Shown: positions 34,136-44,625 of the stretch, one piece after another
Layout of the letters: every line of letters begins with the position of its first letter
Numbering within the stretch: the first letter of the stretch is position 1
NCBI GenBank assembly: GCA_963755335.1
Contig: CAVWJW010000002.1
Coordinates: 372,001 to 436,000, forward strand
DNA: 64,000 nucleotides
Direction of reading: 5' to 3'
Source of the DNA: UBA10649 sp963755335
Lineage (GTDB): Bacteria; Actinomycetota; Actinomycetes; S36-B12
Notes under the pieces: generated by a model
What the model saw: the letters and a program-made list of their open reading frames with translations, nothing else
Told to the model about the DNA's origin: nothing
Database searches by the model: none
Made by a program: the position numbers and the translations under genes

Positions 34136-35455
34136 TCACGGGGTGGCTCCGGGGCATCCAGCCGGCGGATCGATGCGGATGAGCGTCATCATCCCGCCGA
34201 AGGTGGCTCCGTAGTTCGTCGCTTGCTGCAGCGCATGGCTGTGGGCGACGTGGTAGTACTCACCGCACTGGTTGTTGTTCGTGATCCCGGCCGGCAGGTC
34301 GCCGGTGTGTCCGAGGTACGGGCTCTCGCTGAACCACGTATCGGGGGTGATCAACTGGTCCTGCAGCGGTGGCAGGTCGACGGGGATCGGGTTGCTGTTC
34401 GGATCCCAGTGCTCGACGTCTGTCCACTTCAGCGTTGTGTCCACGGTCTGTCCTGGCCCGACGTCGATGAGGAACTTCTCGTAGCTCGCGTTCGCGGCCG
34501 TCGCCGTCGCGATCAGCGGACTGCCGTCGCGTCCGATCACGTTCTGGTCGTTGCCATGCGGGATGGAACGGGTAGGTGCCGAAGCCGGCGTTGAGGTACC
34601 GAATGAGTGCTGGCTTCGCGTTCGAAGCCGCGTCGTAAGGCTTGATGTGCACCATGGCCCCGTAGGGCTGTGCCGGCAGCCAGGCGACGTTGTTGGGGGC
34701 GATCGTGTCAGGCATGCGACCGACCGTTGATGAGGAAGTAGCGAGAGTTGAACGCAGGCAGGTTGACCGGGCGCTTACGCTCGACGGCCAAATGGAATGC
34801 CGGATCGATCTCCGACAGCAGGTGGACGTACTCGTGCTGCGGGTCGAACTGCGAGGCCGGGTCGTCGTAGGCCTGGCCCTGCAGCATGGCACCACCGGAG
34901 TCCGTCGGGCGGACGATCAGGGCGCCGTAGAGGCCCATCTGGACCTGCTTCGCGACGTCGGTCCCTGATCGGTAGAGGAAGGTACCCGGCGCGCTTGGCG
35001 GTGAAGGTGTACGTCACCGTCGAGTTCGTCGCCGCCGGCTTGGCGAGCGAGGTGACCTGCCCTGAGCCGTTGAAGACCGGCTGGTCGGGATTGCCGTCCG
35101 CCTTGACGCCCGTCTGGCCGGGGAAGGAGATCGACACCGGCTCCGACAAGGTGTTCTTCAGAGTGATGGTGACGTCCGCGCCCTCCGGGACGCAGAGCGT
35201 CGGCCCAGGGAGCTGGAACGCGCCGCTCGAGCCGGCGTAGCCCCACATGAAGATGCTGTTGCCGTCCGGAGTGAGGATGTATCCGCTTGTCGCGGTGAGG
35301 TTGAACGAGTTCGACGCGGAGGTCTCGCAGGCGAGCCCCTCTGCGGGTGCCGCCTGGGCACGATCTGCGCCTGACCAGTAGAGGAGGGCCAGGACCATTG
35401 CGGCTATGGCGAGAATGGCTGCGAAACGGCCTCGCTGCCTGAGGATGGATGTCAT
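34136..35455 (-). CDS. Multicopper oxidase subunit carrying HPHG and HSH motifs (frame interrupted)
   Basis: A secreted protein of about 440 residues with two cupredoxin-like domains. The signal/anchor is FAAILAIAAMVLALLYWSGA. Domain one (GPTLCVPEGADVTITLKNTL, ending GTFLYRSGTDVAKQVQMG) has no copper ligands. Domain two contains YPFHPHGNDQNVIGRDG, which matches the third multicopper-oxidase motif (HxHG-xxxxV-(L/I)-x-R-x-G), and YYHVAHSHALQQ, which resembles the HSH second motif. No type-1 copper Cys is present. Each of three frame breaks (34548, 34715, 34985) is repaired by removing one base, restoring INGRSMPDTIAP, HPHGN and AGTFLYRS. It starts 16 bp after the first subunit gene behind GGGAAGG. 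Confidence 0.82.
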
Positions 35456-35471
35456 GTCGGTCCTTCCCCGC

Positions 35472-36823
35472 TCAGACGATCTGCTTGTAGGCGTCGAGGA
35501 CGCTGTCGGAGGTGTTGGTCGGGAAGACCCGGACCTCGGTCATCTGCCCGCCGTAGCCGGCGTCGCCGCCGTTGTCCAGGTAGGCGTAGTTGCGGTCGTA
35601 CAGGCGGAAGGCCTCGTAGCCACCGGCTCCCGGTGTGATGCTCGTCGGCATCGTCACGATGACGTCGCTGCTCTCGCCCGGGCCCACCTCGACTGTGTTG
35701 GTCTCGTAGGTGATGTCGCGGTTCCGGTCCACGAGCGGGCTCGCGTCCTTGGCGATCACTCGCATCGGAATGCCGTTGAGAGTCATCGCGTGGTGCTGGT
35801 ACCCGAGATTCGCGATGCGCAGGAGCACCTTCTCGCCTGCCTTGCCCGCCACGACACTCGAGATGGGGTTGTAGCGCAGGCTGTAGGCGCCGTCGGATGA
35901 CGGAGGCTCGACGTTGTCGAGCGGATTGCTCGACGGCATCAGCGTGTCGGGATACGCCCGACCGTTCATCAGCCAGAAGCTCGGCTTGAACTCCGTCCAG
36001 TCCGTGGTCTGGATGTGTGCGTCACGGTAGTGCGCCTCCACCCAGAGCTCGGTGAGCATGAAGGTGTAGTCGCGGTCATATGCGGTCGACGTGTGGTTGT
36101 AGGCGAACGGTCCGCCTGACACCTGCGTGTTGAGGATGGGCTTCACGTAGACCACGCCGGTCATGCCCATCTGCACGTGCTCCACGTCCTCGAAGTGGCA
36201 GTGGTACATGTACGTGCCGGGGTCGTGAGGGCGGTAGTAGTAGGTGAAGTCGCGCCCGATCGGCACAGAGATCGAGAGCTCCGGCACGCCATCGAAGAGC
36301 GGGATGGCGTTGGTGAAGCCATGCCAGTGGATGGTGTGGCCGTCGGTGAGGTCAGGTCGCTACCGACAGGCCGAGGTTGCTCAGCGTGATCCGCACGGCG
36401 TTGCCGTCCGTCCCAGGTACCGACGGGTCGTACTGGTCGAACGCCAGGATCGGCGCCGAGATCTGCGCCTTGCCCCGCTCGTTGACCACCTGCGCGGGCG
36501 CGACACTGCTGACGTTGCGGAACCCGAACACGTAGACGTTGTAACCGTCCGGCGCAAGGGGGTCCGGCCAGAACTGCCCCTTCGGTGAGGCACTGCGGCA
36601 TGCTCGCCCATCCGTCGGTGCCCGCCAGGTGGAGTACCTGATTGCCCGCACCCGGCGGCACGAGCGCCTTCGCCGCACTCCTCGGGCCGCCCGTCGCCGA
36701 GGCCGAGCCCTGCTGCAGCATGCGCGCCGCGAGCAGGCCGCCGCCAAGGACCGCACCACTCTTGAACAGGTTGCGCCGAGTGAGGAACGAGTGCTCCTCG
36801 GGGCGAATATCGTCGCTGGTCAC
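35472..36823 (-). CDS. Tat-exported multicopper oxidase subunit carrying HWHG and HCH motifs (frame interrupted)
   Basis: A protein of about 450 residues. The N-terminus has a twin-arginine signal (TRRNLFKSGAVLGGGLLAARM), so it is probably exported folded. Cupredoxin domain one carries GHTIHWHGFTN (first copper motif) and GTYMYHCHFEDVEHVQMGM, in which HCH, the later His and Met supply type-1 and trinuclear ligands. Domain two (NGRAYPDTLMP, KVLLRIANLGYQHHAMTLNG) has no copper motif. Frame breaks at about 36585 and 36365 vanish if one G is removed at each, restoring LTEGQFWPDP and SVRPDLTDGHTIHWHG. GTG 36823 follows CAGGAG by a few bases. It starts 25 bp after the giant surface protein. Confidence 0.85.
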
Positions 36824-36848
36824 AATGACTCCTGTCGGGTTGGCGAGT

Positions 36849-39800
36849 TCACGGACGCTCGTCGGCGCCGGCTTCATGGCGCTTCGTCGTGGTGGCCGGA
36901 GGGAGGTACCGGCGGTTGCCGTCGATGTCGAACTGCGGGGCATCGACGTTCGTGGCCACGGTGTACCAGGGCAGGCCGTAGGTCTGCCTGGCAACGCCGA
37001 CGTTCACGGCGACCGAGCCGGGATTCAGGTGGTAGTTCCCTTGCTGATCCGGCGCAACGTTTCGCGCGAGGATGACCGACTGCCGGAAGCCTGGGAAGGT
37101 CCGCAGCGTCGATACGTCGATGCCGACCGAGTACGGGTTCACAAAGTTCACCGCCGCGGTGTTGTCGGTCACCACGTCGAACGGTGCCGCCGTCCCAGTA
37201 CTGAGGGCGTTAGCCACGTTGGTGCCGGGAATCGTGGCGCCAGCCGGTGTGGCCTGACCCGCGTTCGGCAGGGTCAGCACGCTGTACGTCGGCGACAGGA
37301 CGCCTGACCCGTCGGCGGCGCCCATGTCCCAGTAGTTGGGCGGCGCCGCATCGCCCGCCAGCCCGATGCCCGTGACGTTCACGCCATCCCACGTCCCGGC
37401 CATGTTCTGCCAGAACACGTTGTTGCGCAGGACCGGGTTGCTGAACACCGAGCGACCCGCAGCGAGCGTCGCCTGCAGCTGGATGCTGTTCTTGCCCGTC
37501 GACAGTCCAGCCGGAGCAGGATTGCCGTCACTGGTCACCGCAGTCGCGCTGGTGATGTTCCTGGCGACCGTGTTGTTGACGAACTGCACGTTAGACGCAT
37601 CGTCGATCGCCACGCCGCCACCCTCGTGGGTCGACAGGTTGTCGGCGATGATGTTGTTGTTGATCGTCATCAGGTCGTTGTTGACCTGCAGGAGGCGGAT
37701 GCCGCCGCCGTCGTCGTTGGCGTTGTTCACGACGATCTCGTTGGCCGTGATGCTGACGGGGCCACTTCCTGGCGAGATGTTGTTCGCGTTCGCCGGGAGG
37801 TCGCCGGCGACCATGATGCCGCCACCCTCGTCGTAGGACTCGTTCAGCCACACGCGGTTGTGGTCGATGACACCGTTCGGGCTCCTGCCAAAGGCGCTCA
37901 CGCCGCCGCCGTACTCCGACGAGAAGTTGCCGCAGATGTCGTTATGGTCAACGGAGTAGTTGTTCGACTCGTCGAACAGTCCGATGCCGCCGGCGAGGTT
38001 CGTTCCGCCGTTGTCACGGATGCGGTTGTACGAGATCCGGATGTTGTCGTTGTTGTCGCCGTTGGTCCCGGTGACGTTGTACGGCGTGCCCACGCGGACA
38101 CCGCCGGCGTAGGAGCCGCTGTTGCCGATGATGAGGTCGTTGGTGACCCGCAGGTTGTGCGCCGCGGCGTGTACGTACACGCCACCGCCCTGCGTGACCG
38201 TGGCACCAGGCGCGCCGAATCCGGTCACGTTCGCACCGGAGATGGCATTCAGGTTGCCAGCGATGTCCTGCTGGTAGCCGCCGGTGATCCTCAGGCCGTC
38301 GATCGCGGCGAAGCTCGGTCGACGCGCCCGCCGAGAACTGCGCCGTTGGTCCGAGGCAGAACCGTCACGTGTCGGCACGTCAGCGCACCCCGTCGGGGCC
38401 AGCATGCGGCTTGCCCGGCTAGGGCGAACCACGCGGTACCCGTGTCGCCGTCGGCATTGAAGCCCTGGCCGTCGATGACCGAGCCAGGAACGTGGGTGCC
38501 GTCCGCGTAGACACCGCCCGGACCGTAGCCCTGGAGCTTCGACCTTGCGGTTGAGGATCGACGTTCTCGATGTAGGCACCCTCAGGATTGAAGGCCGTCG
38601 TGTCGCTGGGCTTCGGGTGGACCAGGATCAGGTAGCTTGGCCGACGAGTTGGCCGGCGATCGAGTTGATCGCGTCCTGGATGTGTCGGAACTGACCACCA
38701 CCCGGACCGACGTTGAAGATCGTTGGTCGGTATCCGAGTCGGATTGTGCAGCCCTGGATGTGCATCGTGATGGCGCTGCTGCTCCACAGGCCGGAGCCGA
38801 CCATTGCGGATCCTCAGCTGGTACTGACCACCAGCGCCGTTCATGAGATCGTTCACGTTGAATGTCAGTTGCCGTCCGTTGGCGCTCCAGTTGGCCGCGC
38901 TCGGCGTGACGTCAGTCGGCCGACAGCCCCCGATGCAGCGACCAGTTGCGACGCTGACTCTGCGGCGTCCGTGCAGCCGAAGCCCTGACCCGTGACGGTG
39001 ATCCGGCGTGCCGCCGGGCCGGCATTCGCCGATACGTAGGGCGACGACACCGCGAACACCTCGGGGGTGGTCGGGCTGACGCTGCAGTCAACCGGCTGAG
39101 GAGTCGTCGTCCCCGGCGTGATGATCACGGCACCACTCTGTGTGGGTGCGGTATCCGTCACGGTGAACAGTCCCGGCCAGGCCTGGAAGTTGGTCGCGAT
39201 GGTCCGGTACCGCGGGTTGAAGTTCGCGTTGCGGTGACCCGGCTGGCCGGGATCATTGCCCACGAACCGATACATGCCCGGGCATGGACCCGCTGGCAGC
39301 GGGCAGTTGTAGGACGACGTGGACGGCTCGATGGCCTCGTAGAAGCCATTGAAGTCGGTGGTCGTCGTGTCGATGAGATTGCCGCTGAAGTCGTAGATGC
39401 CCATCGGCACGCCGGGAAGGCCCTGCGCCTCGCCGTACTGGACACTGCGCTTGTCCCACGACAGGCCCAGGTCGTTGATCGTCAGGCCCCAGAAGTGCGT
39501 GGGAAGGGGTGTCTGGGTGAAGAGGTTGAAGTTCGGGGCCGTGGCCTGCTGACCGCGAACGGTCACGAGCTTCTGGTCGCACAGCGGGCGCTCGAGGCCC
39601 TCGTACGGGCTGCCCCCGCCATCGGCGAAGTTGCCGTTGGTGACGTGGACGAGCTGGTCAGCGCCGACGCACGGTGAGACGCCGAGTCCGCCGCCCTGTG
39701 ACGGAGGTGCCTCCGGCGGGCTCGCCGGGCCACCACCCTGCGATCCGCTGCCATCCTGCGCCGCGGGACCGGTGTACGGGAAGTTGTCCTGCGGCAGGTA

Positions 39801-42172
39801 GTTGTCCCCGTCGAAGATGTTGACGTCCTGCTCGCGGGTCACCTGGTAGATCGGGTTGCCGAGGGCGTCCTTGGGGATGTCGACGGCGACGACGTAGTCG
39901 TCGGGGATGAGCGGCTGGGGATGACGCCAGGTGGCCAGGTCTGTACAGGGGGGTCGTAGAGCGGAGCCCGTCAGGGTTGTTGACCGGGTCGTCCGGCGGG
40001 TACAGGTTGAGGTCAGACGTGGCGAAGCCGTAGTTGCCGTTGACGGTCTGCGCGAAGGCACCTTGAGTGGCATCCGACGGATTCGTGATGGCGCCATCGG
40101 ACGGCGCCTCGACGCAGGTGGCACCCGCGGCGGTCGGCAGGGCGGCAAGGTTCAGAGGTCGATCCGTCCCACTGACGAGGCACGCAGTCCTTGGGCGCGT
40201 TCCACGACTCGCTGATGTAGGGGGTCGTCAGTTCGTGTGCGATGTCGGCCTGCTCGTGCCCGCTGGGCGTGAGCTTCGGGTCGCCGTTGGCGTCCTTGAG
40301 CACGGGGTAGAGGTGGACCGGGACCCCCGGGATGCCGGGCTGGTACGTCTCGCTCACCGAGTACGCGGGGTCGAGTTCGTTGCGGGTCGTGTCGTAACTG
40401 ATCGTTCCGACGATGCCGCCGTTCGTCCCCGGGTCGTAGGGCTTCACACCCCAGTCGACACGAGTCGACAAACCGAGGATCGGCATGGTGTTCACGTCCA
40501 CCCCAGGTCCCAGAATCGTCGTCTCCTCGGGGTCGTTGTCTCCCTGGACGGTGATGCCGGTGGTCATGAAGCGCGTGTTGAAGTTCTCGAGCACGAGCCA
40601 CTTGGTCAGCGGGTATGCCTCGCTGAACTGGTACTCGCCGGCGTCGTTGGTGGAGACGGTGTTCTGCATCTGGTCAATGAGGGAGTTGTCACGCTCGCGG
40701 AGGGTCAGTGCCGTTCCGGGCACGCCCTGCTCCCCCGGGTCCTTCTTGCCGTTGCCGTTGGTGTCGACGAAGACACTCCCGTAGATGCGGGACGTCCAGC
40801 CCGACAGGTAGGTCTTCTGCGTGTCGACGCTCTGGCCGTTGGACACGGTGACGTTCGTGCTGAAGATGATGTAGTCTTGGTTGTCGTCCCAAGCGGTCAG
40901 CTGGTAGGTGCCGTCCGGTACGCCCGCGACGTCAAACGTGCCGTCCTTGTTCCCGCGGCCCATGTAGACCATCTGGTCGCCATTGCCGAGGTCCGACAGG
41001 GCGATCCACGGTCGGTCGATGGGTGGGCCCTCCTTGCCGCCGGCCGTACCCGTGCCGCCGGGGATGGTCACGCCGCCATTGCCGCCCACGTAGGTCAGTC
41101 CCGCGAGTACTTGACCGGTGACGTGCGCCGACCCTCCTGGCGCAGATTTCGGCTCGATGTAGCCGAACTGGACCCACGGAACCGGCTCGCCGCCGACAAC
41201 CATCTCGGTGTCGTTCCCGGTCTCACCGGGCATCAGCCACACGTCGTGGTCGTGACCGCCCTCGAGAGTTGTCGTCTGGATCCAGTCCTTCTTGTCGGCC
41301 GGCTTGCTCAGTGTGACGCCGTAGCGGTTGGAGCCCAGGTTCGGAATGGTGATCAGACCGGTGTTGTCGCTGAGGCAGTGACCGCCCGGGTTGGCGCTGT
41401 CGATGATCGGCCTGTTGTCGGCATCAAGCAGTGTCTGCCCGCTGCCATCCTTCTTGTAGTTGGTGCACAGCCGATTTCCGAACCAGTCGGTGGTGACCTC
41501 GCTCAGGACGTCCGTCAAGTGAGCTTCATAGCCAGCCATCCCGTTGCCGTCCTCACCGTCGACCTCGAACGTCGCGTCGACGGGAGCGTTGTCGTGGAAG
41601 ACCTGGATCTTCATGGTGGCCAGCGGGATGGGATATGGCTGCAGGGGGACGGTGACGTCACTGCTGCGCGGCAGCGTGAAGTGCGCGCCGCCGAGGGCGT
41701 AGCCGTCAGCGAGGACCGAGATCAGGTAGCGGCCACCGGGCACCGAGTTGGGAAGGCTGATGGGCGTGTCCCCCTGATCACCGGACGCGATGACGGGGAT
41801 GTTGCCCGGGGTGGTTCGGATCGACGGCCACTGGCAGAACGAGGTGACTCAAGGAGCGTCGCCGCTGGTGTCACGCAGCGGATCGGGATTCGCGGCCGAG
41901 GGCACGCAGTCGGCCACCGCCTGCGTGGGATCTCCGGTGTCGTCGGCAGTGATGATCCAGGTGAACTTCTTGCCGGCAGCGATGGGGTCGCCCTCGGTGA
42001 CGTTGCCAACCGTCCGCGCGTTGACGAGGTTGAGCGTCACCGTGTTGGTCGCGGCGGCCGCGGGCGGCGCAACCGCCACGATGGTCACTGGCAGGAGGGC
42101 CGCCAGGACGGAGAGGACCGCTCCCGTGGAGATCCAACGGGAACGCGCTGTAGCAACGAGACCGTGAGTCAT
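36849..42172 (-). CDS. Giant secreted SdrD-B / beta-helix protein (frame interrupted)
   Basis: About 1770 residues when reassembled. A signal peptide (GAVLSVLAALLPVTIVAVAPPAAAA) is followed by carboxypeptidase-regulatory/SdrD-B-like modules. One has the classic acidic motif FVDTNGNGKKDPGEQGVPG, and others repeat GTFDVAGVPDGTYQLTAWDD and TTTDFNGFYEAIEPS patterns. A TIG-like region (ARRITVTGQGFGCTDA) follows, then a right-handed parallel beta-helix (about 38.3-37.1 kb) with ladder motifs such as GGGIMVAGD, GGGIRLLQVN, GGGVAIDD and NNTVARN. At least seven indels and one in-frame TGA (41849-41851) interrupt it. No LPXTG anchor is visible. It is the first gene of the oxidase operon, so it may be a surface scaffold or mineral-binding partner (inference). 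Confidence 0.75.
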
Positions 42173-42258
42173 GTCCGTCCACCCCTTCGATGGCACGCCA
42201 GCCGATGCCTGACGAGTGATCGGACGCTATTGAGGGGATAGGTAAGGCATGGGTTAAG

Positions 42259-42295
42259 TGACGGCTTCGTCACGCCCGTAATGACCGTTTCGTCA
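42259..42295. promoter_or_regulatory. Two TGACNGNTTCGTCA elements in the divergent promoter region
   Basis: TGACGGCTTCGTCA (42259-42272) and TGACCGTTTCGTCA (42282-42295) are imperfect palindromes 23 bp apart centre to centre, each preceded by TAA. A third copy lies upstream of another secreted-protein gene at 46933. The spacing of about two helical turns suits a response-regulator dimer pair. The rest of the 310-bp gap 42173-42482 holds only the palindrome at 42456. Confidence 0.6.
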
Positions 42296-42455
42296 TGTTC
42301 GGCTCGAGGGCTTGGGCTGAGTGCCGGGACGTGCTAGTTGGTCGGGACCATTGGCCCTCCAACTGGGGACCTACGCCGGTTGCGGATCGCAAAGTCGACC
42401 CGAAAACTTCTGGCGCATCGCGCCCCATATCGGCATAATCCCCCACAAGGGGTTA

Positions 42456-42467
42456 GGTAAATTTACC
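42456..42467. promoter_or_regulatory. AT-rich palindrome upstream of the response regulator gene
   Basis: GGTAAATTTACC is a perfect 12-bp palindrome ending 15 bases before ATG 42483, inside an unusually AT-rich stretch. A CCCC-ACAA-GGGG hairpin (42441-42452) lies just upstream. It could be an operator or part of the promoter and 5' leader of the two-component genes. Confidence 0.4.
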
Positions 42468-42482
42468 AATTTTGGGGTTTTC

Positions 42483-43149
42483 ATGAGCAACGTCCTTGTG
42501 ATAGACGACGAGCCCGACATTCTTCGGTTCATCCAGCGTGGGCTCACGGCGGACGGTCACACGGTCACAGTGACCACGGACGGCGCAGACGGCCTTCGGC
42601 TCGCGCGACAGCAGCACCCGAACGTCATCATCCTCGACCTGATGATGCCCCGACTCGACGGCCGAGAGATCCTCCGTGCTCTCGCGTCGAACGCCGTCAA
42701 GCCCCGGGTGATCGTGCTGTCCGGTGTCACGGACGTGCGCACCCGCGTCGGCTGCCTGGAGGCAGGAGCCGCGGACTACCTGCTCAAGCCATTCGCAATG
42801 GCCGAGCTCATCGCTCGCGTGCACGCGCAGACGCGCTCATACCGCGATGACGAGTTCCCCGACTCGGTAGAAGCGGGTGGGCTCACGCTCGACCTGGTGC
42901 TGCGGACGCTGCATGTCGATGGACGGACGGTCACATTGACGAACCGGGAGTTCCTGCTGCTACAGCACCTGATGAGCAAGCCTGATGTCACGTGCTCTCG
43001 CCAGGAACTGCTCTCCGAGGTATGGGGTTACAGCTTCGACCCAGGCACGAATGTGGTCGATGCCTGCGTCCGAAGGCTGCAGGTCCAAGATGAAGTCCGA
43101 CGCTATCGACACCATTCGCAACGTCGGCTACACGCTCCGCTCGGCATAG
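42483..43149 (+). CDS. OmpR/PhoB-type response regulator (frame interrupted near the end)
   Basis: About 221 residues. The receiver domain has the acidic pocket VIDDEPD, the phospho-acceptor Asp in VIILDLMMPRLDG, and the conserved Lys in YLLKPFAMAEL. The winged-helix output domain is LTNREFLLLQHLMSKPDVTCSRQELLSEVWGYSF split here as LTNREFLLLQHLM and SRQELLSEVWGYSFDPGTNV. Near 43083 one extra G shifts the frame; removing it gives the normal ending SDAIDTIRNVGYTLRSA and a stop at 43147-43149, four bases before the kinase start. It is divergent from the giant secreted protein and is the natural candidate regulator of that operon. Confidence 0.88.
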
Positions 43150-43152
43150 GCC

Positions 43153-44272
43153 ATGACCAACAGGGGGCTTGTCGTCGACTGGACACTCGCGGTCTTCTGC
43201 ATCGCGATGCTGGCGCTGATGTGGATTTTCGCGGGCGAGGAGACGATCCCCTACCACTTCCTGTTCCTCGCGGTCGCGATCGTCTACGGTTTCCGCGTCT
43301 GGCGCATGCGCAAGACCGTCCTGGTAGCCGTCGCGATCACTCGCGCGACGGGCGCACTCTTCGGCCGCGCCCTTGTCGACGGGTACATCTCACTCGACGA
43401 GACATCGGAGATCCTGCTCATGCCACTCCTGCTGATGGCGATGGTGTGGCACGCCCGTCGCCGGGAGGAGGCTCTTCAGGGCCGTCGCCGGATGGCGACG
43501 GTGAACGAGGAACTGCTCGTCCGCCAGAACGAGTTCCTCCGGGAGACGTCCCATGCCATCCGCACTCCGGTGACGATCGCCCGTGGATACGTCGACCTGG
43601 CCAAGGCGGAATCAACCCAGGAGGAGATCGGCGAGCACCTCGAGGTGATCAACTCGCCAGCTCGATCGCACCGAGAAGCTCAGTTCTCGACTCCTGTCAT
43701 TGGCGGCCCTGGATGCCAACGGCATCACGCACTTCGACATGATCGACCTGTCCGAGATCACCCGACGCGTCGCCGCTGATTGGGCGGTTGACACGGATCG
43801 CTGCTGGGTCCAGGAGATCGGCTCGCCGCTGTGGATCCTGGGCGATGTCACGTCGATCGAGGCGGCTCTCGACGCCCTGATCGAGAATGCCATCCACTTC
43901 ACCTGCAGTGGCTCGACGATTCGCATCACCTGCCGCAAGCTCGACGGGAGCGCCCTCATCGAAGTGGCCGACTCCGGAACCGGTATCGACGCGGAGGACC
44001 TGCCCTACGTGTTCGACCGCTTCTGGCACCGTACGTCGCCGAGTGGCTGCGTCGGCAGTGGTCTGGGCCTGTCGATGGTGTGGGCGATCGCCTTGGCTCA
44101 CGGCGGCAGCGTCGTAGCGGGAACGGCTCGCCGAAGGTGGGGCAGTGGTGTCGATGGACTTCCCTCGGCCGACCGCACCCCGCACGACGATGTCACCGAA
44201 GGTGGCCGACCGGCGCTGGCGCCGTCCGTGTCCCGTCAAGTCATCGCCACGAACGGCTCGATGTCCGACTAG
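43153..44272 (+). CDS. Membrane histidine kinase (frame interrupted)
   Basis: About 370 residues. The N-terminus has around four membrane segments (VVDWTLAVFCIAMLALMWIF, HFLFLAVAIVYGF, VLVAVAITRATGALF, EILLMPLLLMAMVW) and almost no periplasmic domain, so sensing is probably in or near the membrane. The DHp phospho-His lies in FLRETSHAIRTPVTIARGY. The ATP domain has LIENAIHFTC (N box), ADSGTGIDAEDLPYVFDRFWH and GSGLGLSMVWAIALAHGG. Removing one C near 43662 restores INSQLDRTEKLSSRLL. A second break near 44130 alters the tail: the alternate frame gives GAVVSMDFPRPTAP, resembling a normal kinase C-terminus. The stop is at 44270-44272. The 3' end is duplicated downstream. Confidence 0.85.
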
Positions 44273-44601
44273 CGGCACCCGGCCAGCAGCTGATCGAGCA
44301 TGGATGGATATCGGGTCGGCTGACCGCAGGCCCACACGGCGGGGCAATGGCCGCGTGGCAGATGACGGCGGGGCCGCAGTGTCGATGGACTTCCTTCGCC
44401 CGACGGCACCACGCACCACCACCATGTCACTTAAGGTCGCTCGGCCGACGGCGACGACGTCCTTCTCAGGTCAGGTCATCGCCACGAACGGCTCGATGCC
44501 CGACTAGCGGCACCCGGCCAGCAGCTGATCGAGCATGGATGGATATCGGGTCGGCTGACCGCAGGCCCACACGGCGATGCCATGGCCGCCTGGCAGAGGG
44601 T
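44149..44601 (+). repeat. Imperfect tandem duplication, period about 235 bp
   Basis: The kinase 3' end and the following sequence (44149 to about 44366) are repeated at about 44380-44601. Across the last 95 bp (from 44249 and 44484, both starting CGAACGGCTCGATG) the copies differ at essentially one base, whereas the upstream coding part is clearly diverged. The region 44273-44625 holds no other gene. Confidence 0.75.
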
Positions 44602-44625
44602 GAAGTTCGTTGTCCGACTGACCGT

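Noticed and set aside
41849..41851. Selenocysteine readthrough of the in-frame TGA
   Set aside because: No selenoprotein family match, no conserved redox CxxU context and no SECIS-like structure identified; sequencing error is simpler.
40067..42241. 724-codon plus-strand open frame opposite the giant secreted protein
   Set aside because: Composition is that of a shadow frame (Val/Arg/Asp/Gly/His), there is no ribosome site or family motif, and the minus-strand protein has clear SdrD-B and signal features.
44149..44601. CRISPR-like repeats
   Set aside because: Only two units, about 235 bp long, derived from the kinase 3' end; no short repeats, spacers or cas genes.
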